Source: Trichoplusia ni
Lineage: Eukaryota > Arthropoda > Insecta > Lepidoptera > Noctuidae
DNA length: 64,000 nt
NCBI RefSeq assembly: GCF_003590095.1
Contig: NC_039501.1
Coordinates: forward strand, 1,550,001 to 1,614,000
Direction: 5' to 3'
Part shown: piece after piece, positions 60,005 to 64,000 of the stretch
How the letters are laid out: the number at the start of each line of letters is the position of its first letter
Position numbering within the stretch: the stretch's first letter is position 1
The notes under the pieces: model-generated
Seen by the model: only the letters and a program-made list of their open reading frames with translations
Database searches by the model: none
What the model was told of the DNA's origin: nothing
Translations under genes and position numbers: made by a program

Positions 60005-63000
60005 AAAAGAAAGGATTCATTAGTATTGATTTACAATTACAGACAGTTGGCTGAAATATCAAATGCTTATATGTAAAAGGTTTGTATTGTAACTCGTGTT
60101 ATAACACTTATAACCTACAATTATTAACTATATGAAAATGTCAAGATAGATATATTATGATTTATATCATAGTTAATGCAGAGAGTATGATTTAAGTAGT
60201 TGAGCAGAATTATGCGAAATTGTGTGTCAACCGTACTTTAAATAAAACTATAAATAAATGTAGTCCTGAAATAACTGGATTATGTTGCAAACAAACATTC
60301 AGTGGAAACGACATTTATTCAGCTGGATTCTGTCAAAGCCTCATGCAGCAAAACGTCCTAATTGTGTTAGCATCAAAGCCTGGGGTAAAGGACAAAGGGA
60401 ACAGATATAGTTCTCTCTATTTCTGGTTATTTGTTTAAGCACACAATATTGTTATGTAATCCATTTTACACCCGAGTATGTTAGCATGGATGTGGCTTAT
60501 GTAAGATTCCGATATCGTAGTTCGGAATAAGTGATTGTGAAATCAAACGCAACACTAGGATTAAATTCTGAAGTGCGGGAATCGTACAAAGGTAAAGAAG
60601 TAACTTAGTCATACCTTCATTCTTAACTGTTTATAGTTTAAATATAACCCAAAAGGTTTGTTATTTATATCCGTTATTCATTACTTCCCAATGAAAAAGC
60701 AAAAATCTCTAAACACGCCATCTACAAGGTCCAGTTAAGTGTAACGAGAAAAGGTTATTATAATAATTGTGAACAATAACGTTTTATAGGTCACTCTCGT
60801 GTTACAACTGGGTCATAAGAACAAAAGAGCGATTATAATACTATTTACAGTAAGGAGTTTACATGATGACAATGAAGATGTAGACAAATATGTGCCTTAG
60901 CCACATGATATGTTTATGGTCATAGTAACGGAGATTTTAGAATCTCAACGTATCTATGTCAAAATTGGAATAAAAAATAATAACATGTAGCAACTAGATG
61001 CTATTCCATAGTAACAACAGAGAATCCATGCCAGATAACTAAATAACATAAGTGAAAAAAAGGAGTGCAGTTAGCCTTCGTCACTTAAAAAAGGATTGTT
61101 TTTAAGATTTATTCATCTAAAGCATTAAGAAACACCGACAGACGTTTCACAAAAGCAGATCACTTTGTTTCTGCACCTTACCAAGAACCAAACCGCCATT
61201 GTTCAGTTTATTGGCAGAAAAAAAAATGCGTAAACACATCGACGCAGTTTCCTTTCCGTTTTAACAATGTTGTTATGGGAAGTGGGCAGCTAAGGATAAC
61301 AATGGCGGCAATGCAAAACAATCGGTAGATAGGTGAGCAGAATTCTAGGACAGGGAACGAAACAACTTTGACTATGGGAATAAAAAGACTCCTGTAATTG
61401 GTTATGCTTTGAACGATGATTATTGTGCCACAGGTAGTACTTAGAAGACATGGAAAAAGTAAATTGAATGGGAGGCAACGCTACAATGATATAGAAAATG
61501 CTGACTAGATGAGGCCAGATAGGTTAATCAAAAGCATATTAAATATTGAAATAATAAGAAAGGTAATTGAAAATTATCATACTACACACAACACTGAAAA
61601 GGAATATAATAATACGAAAAGATATAGTGCTTCAAAACTCGTAATATTCCTCCTGCATTCAGGTAAGTAGATAACAAAACTGCTACAACACTCCGAACCG
61701 AAGCTGCGCGTGTATACAATCCAATAATTGACAATTGGATGGACGCAGTTCCTGAGTGTTTGGCTCTGCACACAATAGATCGGAATCTGTCTATAAAATC
61801 GAATTAAGAACAGATAGATTTTAGGAGAAATATTTATGACCAAATATGTATTTCAACCGAAAATACGAAAAAGATATATAAATATCGTAGACCTAAAACA
61901 TGAGATTCTACTCATAGTATTTTTTATTAAGTGAATATCCTGTTACGGAATATTTGATGAGCTATAGTTCAAAAATGAACGTTAGTCTTTATCGCCGTCC
62001 GCAGGTCTCTCTAATTTGCCAAGTGATTAAGGCGAACTGGTATTGTGTGGTTTCAGCTATCGCCTCTTTAATTGTGACTGTTTGTTACACTAATCACAAG
62101 TTAAGCTTTTTCAAGTTTCAACTTCGATATTCCGTCAAAACAATTTATTAATGCTATACAAAATTGACAAATATACTTAAGTGTATGTACTGTGTTACGT
62201 TTCAATGATCGGTGTCCAGAGAATTTCGGCTTGCTTCAAACAGATTTAATAGGAAGCAGACTGATAAAGCAACTGAATTACAATGTATTGTACGTACTAG
62301 AAGATAGTTCTGGGAATCTTGGCGAACCAACACAGAACTCAACTTCCTATTATTGGTCAGTTCATAACGATAAACTTATTTGATATCCATTACACAAAGG
62401 GAAATGTTATGTTTCGGGGCTAATGAACTGTAAGGAAAAAACTATCGTCAATTGGATTTTCCTGTATATTGTACGCGGAAACAAAAGAGTACTAATCTTG
62501 ATATACATCATTAATACATAGTAGCACTCAATTTAGAAACATCAACTTCAAATAGACAGCGTATTTTTGTAACGTACTTTGATCAACCATTAAGATAATT
62601 AAAGTTTGTCAGAATTCAGTATTATTTAACGAAAAAGTGCAATGAAGTAAAACGAAGAAATTATGCGTTCTATTTTAATTTTGACATAAATTAAGGCAGA
62701 CGACTCTCGGTCCAATAACTCCGGTTCATTGGTATATTGAGGGCGAAGTTCATTACCTTGGTGCATACATTAAGGTTACCTAGTTGCTACTATTATCTAA
62801 ATCAATATGGAGTCGATTGGATGTAAAAAGTTGAATGTAATCCGCTTGACCGCTTATTTCCGGAGGTCGTAGACTTGTTTTTTCGTATTGTAGAACATTT
62901 TCCCATACAACCACCCTAAGCTCTTTAGAATCAGGTGCTTCCTATTAAGCTAAGCGAGTGCTCGAGGCTTTTGTTTGAGGTATCCACTCAGGGCATGGGC

Positions 63001-64000
63001 ACTCGTCACACCGGACGTATTCTGTTACCGACAGCTGCTTGTTTAGGTGCATACGATTTTATAGTTTATGAACTTAAAGTAAAACAGGGTCAATGCCCTG
63101 GAGTACGGGAAAACCTTGAAATGACGGGGATAAGACTGGTATTGCAAAGTGTAATTTAGTTTGCAAACAGTTTTAAATTAAACAGTCTTAAAGTGCAGCT
63201 TTACTGTATTCTCAACCTGCACTCGTAAAATGGTAAACTAGAAGTGTAATCAACCGGAATACATTATATTATGTATAGGTAACTCGATAATCTATAATGT
63301 TGTAATCTAGTGAAGGTCTTCCGAACGAACATAAACGGTCAATTAACACTTCAGACTGATAAATCTATGTTATCATTACATGTCCATTTCGAAGACTTGT
63401 CAACTAACTAAATAGACTGTACCATATTTTAATGCTATGTTAACACTAAAACCATACTTCGGCAAAGACATACAACAGTAAAAAAATCTTTTGGTCGGTG
63501 TCAATTTTTTCATTGCATTCCATTCATTATTACCAGAAGAAATCTTTATTGTAACTACTTTCTTACTCACATAATCCATGCAATTAAACAGTTATAAGCC
63601 CAGACACTAAAGCGCCGTCGTCTCAGCCATACGATCTTGTTGTCATCTCCACACGACTATTTTTAACCATACAATCTTGTCAGTCTAGTCGTCTCATTTC
63701 AAAGGTTTGTTGGTCAACCAGTCGCACTGTCCTAGTCTCGTTGCGTTTCTCAACAAACGCTTAACGACGATACAAATTGCTGATCTAGGAATGATTTATG
63801 GATTGTGACTTGGAAATACTATAGTCAATGATTATACAGTGTACCAAAGTTGAAGGGAATTAAATTACAAATAACAATAATGATGAGCGAGACAAATGGA
63901 AGAAAAGGGGAGGTCTTTCAACATTCCAGGTAAGTAGTAATTATAAAAAATAAAAATTAGTATAGGAAACTTAACAATACAGATAATATGAAACTCAGCA
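60005..64000. other. Upstream kinase intron or 5' region, no recognised exon
   Basis: An exon carrying the start of the glycine-rich loop should lie upstream of 59,997 on the minus strand, but I found none here, so this intron probably extends beyond the window. Open frames at 60,220, 61,954 and 62,935 are unrecognised and start at TTG or GTG or lack support. Confidence 0.45.

Overview
The window is AT-rich nuclear DNA from an insect, almost certainly a moth or butterfly and plausibly noctuoid. The evidence is the repeat content. It includes Lep1-type non-autonomous Helitrons ending in CGCGGGCAACAGCTAG/T, tRNA-derived SINEs with the tail word ACAAGCATTCGTGGATC, and other interspersed repeats typical of Lepidoptera. 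Genes are sparse and split by long introns. Most open frames here are chance frames without recognisable products.

The one gene I can name is on the minus strand. It encodes the N-terminal kinase domain of an MSK-type kinase (RPS6KA5-like; the related Drosophila protein is JIL-1). Four exons with clean splice sites and matching phases encode about 174 contiguous residues, from the end of the glycine-rich loop to just past the APE motif. In transcription order they are 59,997-59,864, 59,418-59,334, 47,226-47,111 and 46,006-45,818. The first coding exons should lie right of the window, and the rest of the gene left of it or in the gap. The roughly 12.1-kb intron between the second and third exons holds a possible nested two-exon gene on the same strand (57,222-56,739). 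It also holds an unassigned 82-codon ORF (57,467-57,715, plus) and stretches that look like very decayed coding DNA.

The dominant structure is an 11.3-kb direct duplication. Copy A is 16,061-27,373 and copy B is 38,446-49,743. A run of exactly 1,000 N (37,446-38,445) lies between them, and copy B starts at the first base after it. By eye the copies differ at about twenty places, essentially all one-base indels, with no substitution noticed, and the differences are concentrated toward the contig end at the gap. This pattern suggests an unmerged contig overlap or retained haplotig rather than a real tandem duplication. Kinase exons 3 and 4 therefore appear twice (copy A: 24,740-24,855 and 23,444-23,632), and a gene model built on this scaffold could wrongly repeat half of the kinase domain.

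Layout: 1-16,060 is mostly unassigned non-coding DNA with a degenerate ~85-bp minisatellite (about 3.0-3.3 kb), a paired CACGTG E-box (788-821), a few GC-rich patches that could be promoters or first exons (7.8 kb, 12.1 kb), a candidate exon (12,915-13,139) and one Lep1 element. 16,061-27,373 is copy A. 27,374-37,445 is a repeat-dense tract (at least three Lep1 elements, four or five SINE fragments, a MITE and several dispersed repeats) with no recognised gene. Next come the gap and copy B. 49,744-64,000 is the kinase intron and upstream exons, with fewer repeats.
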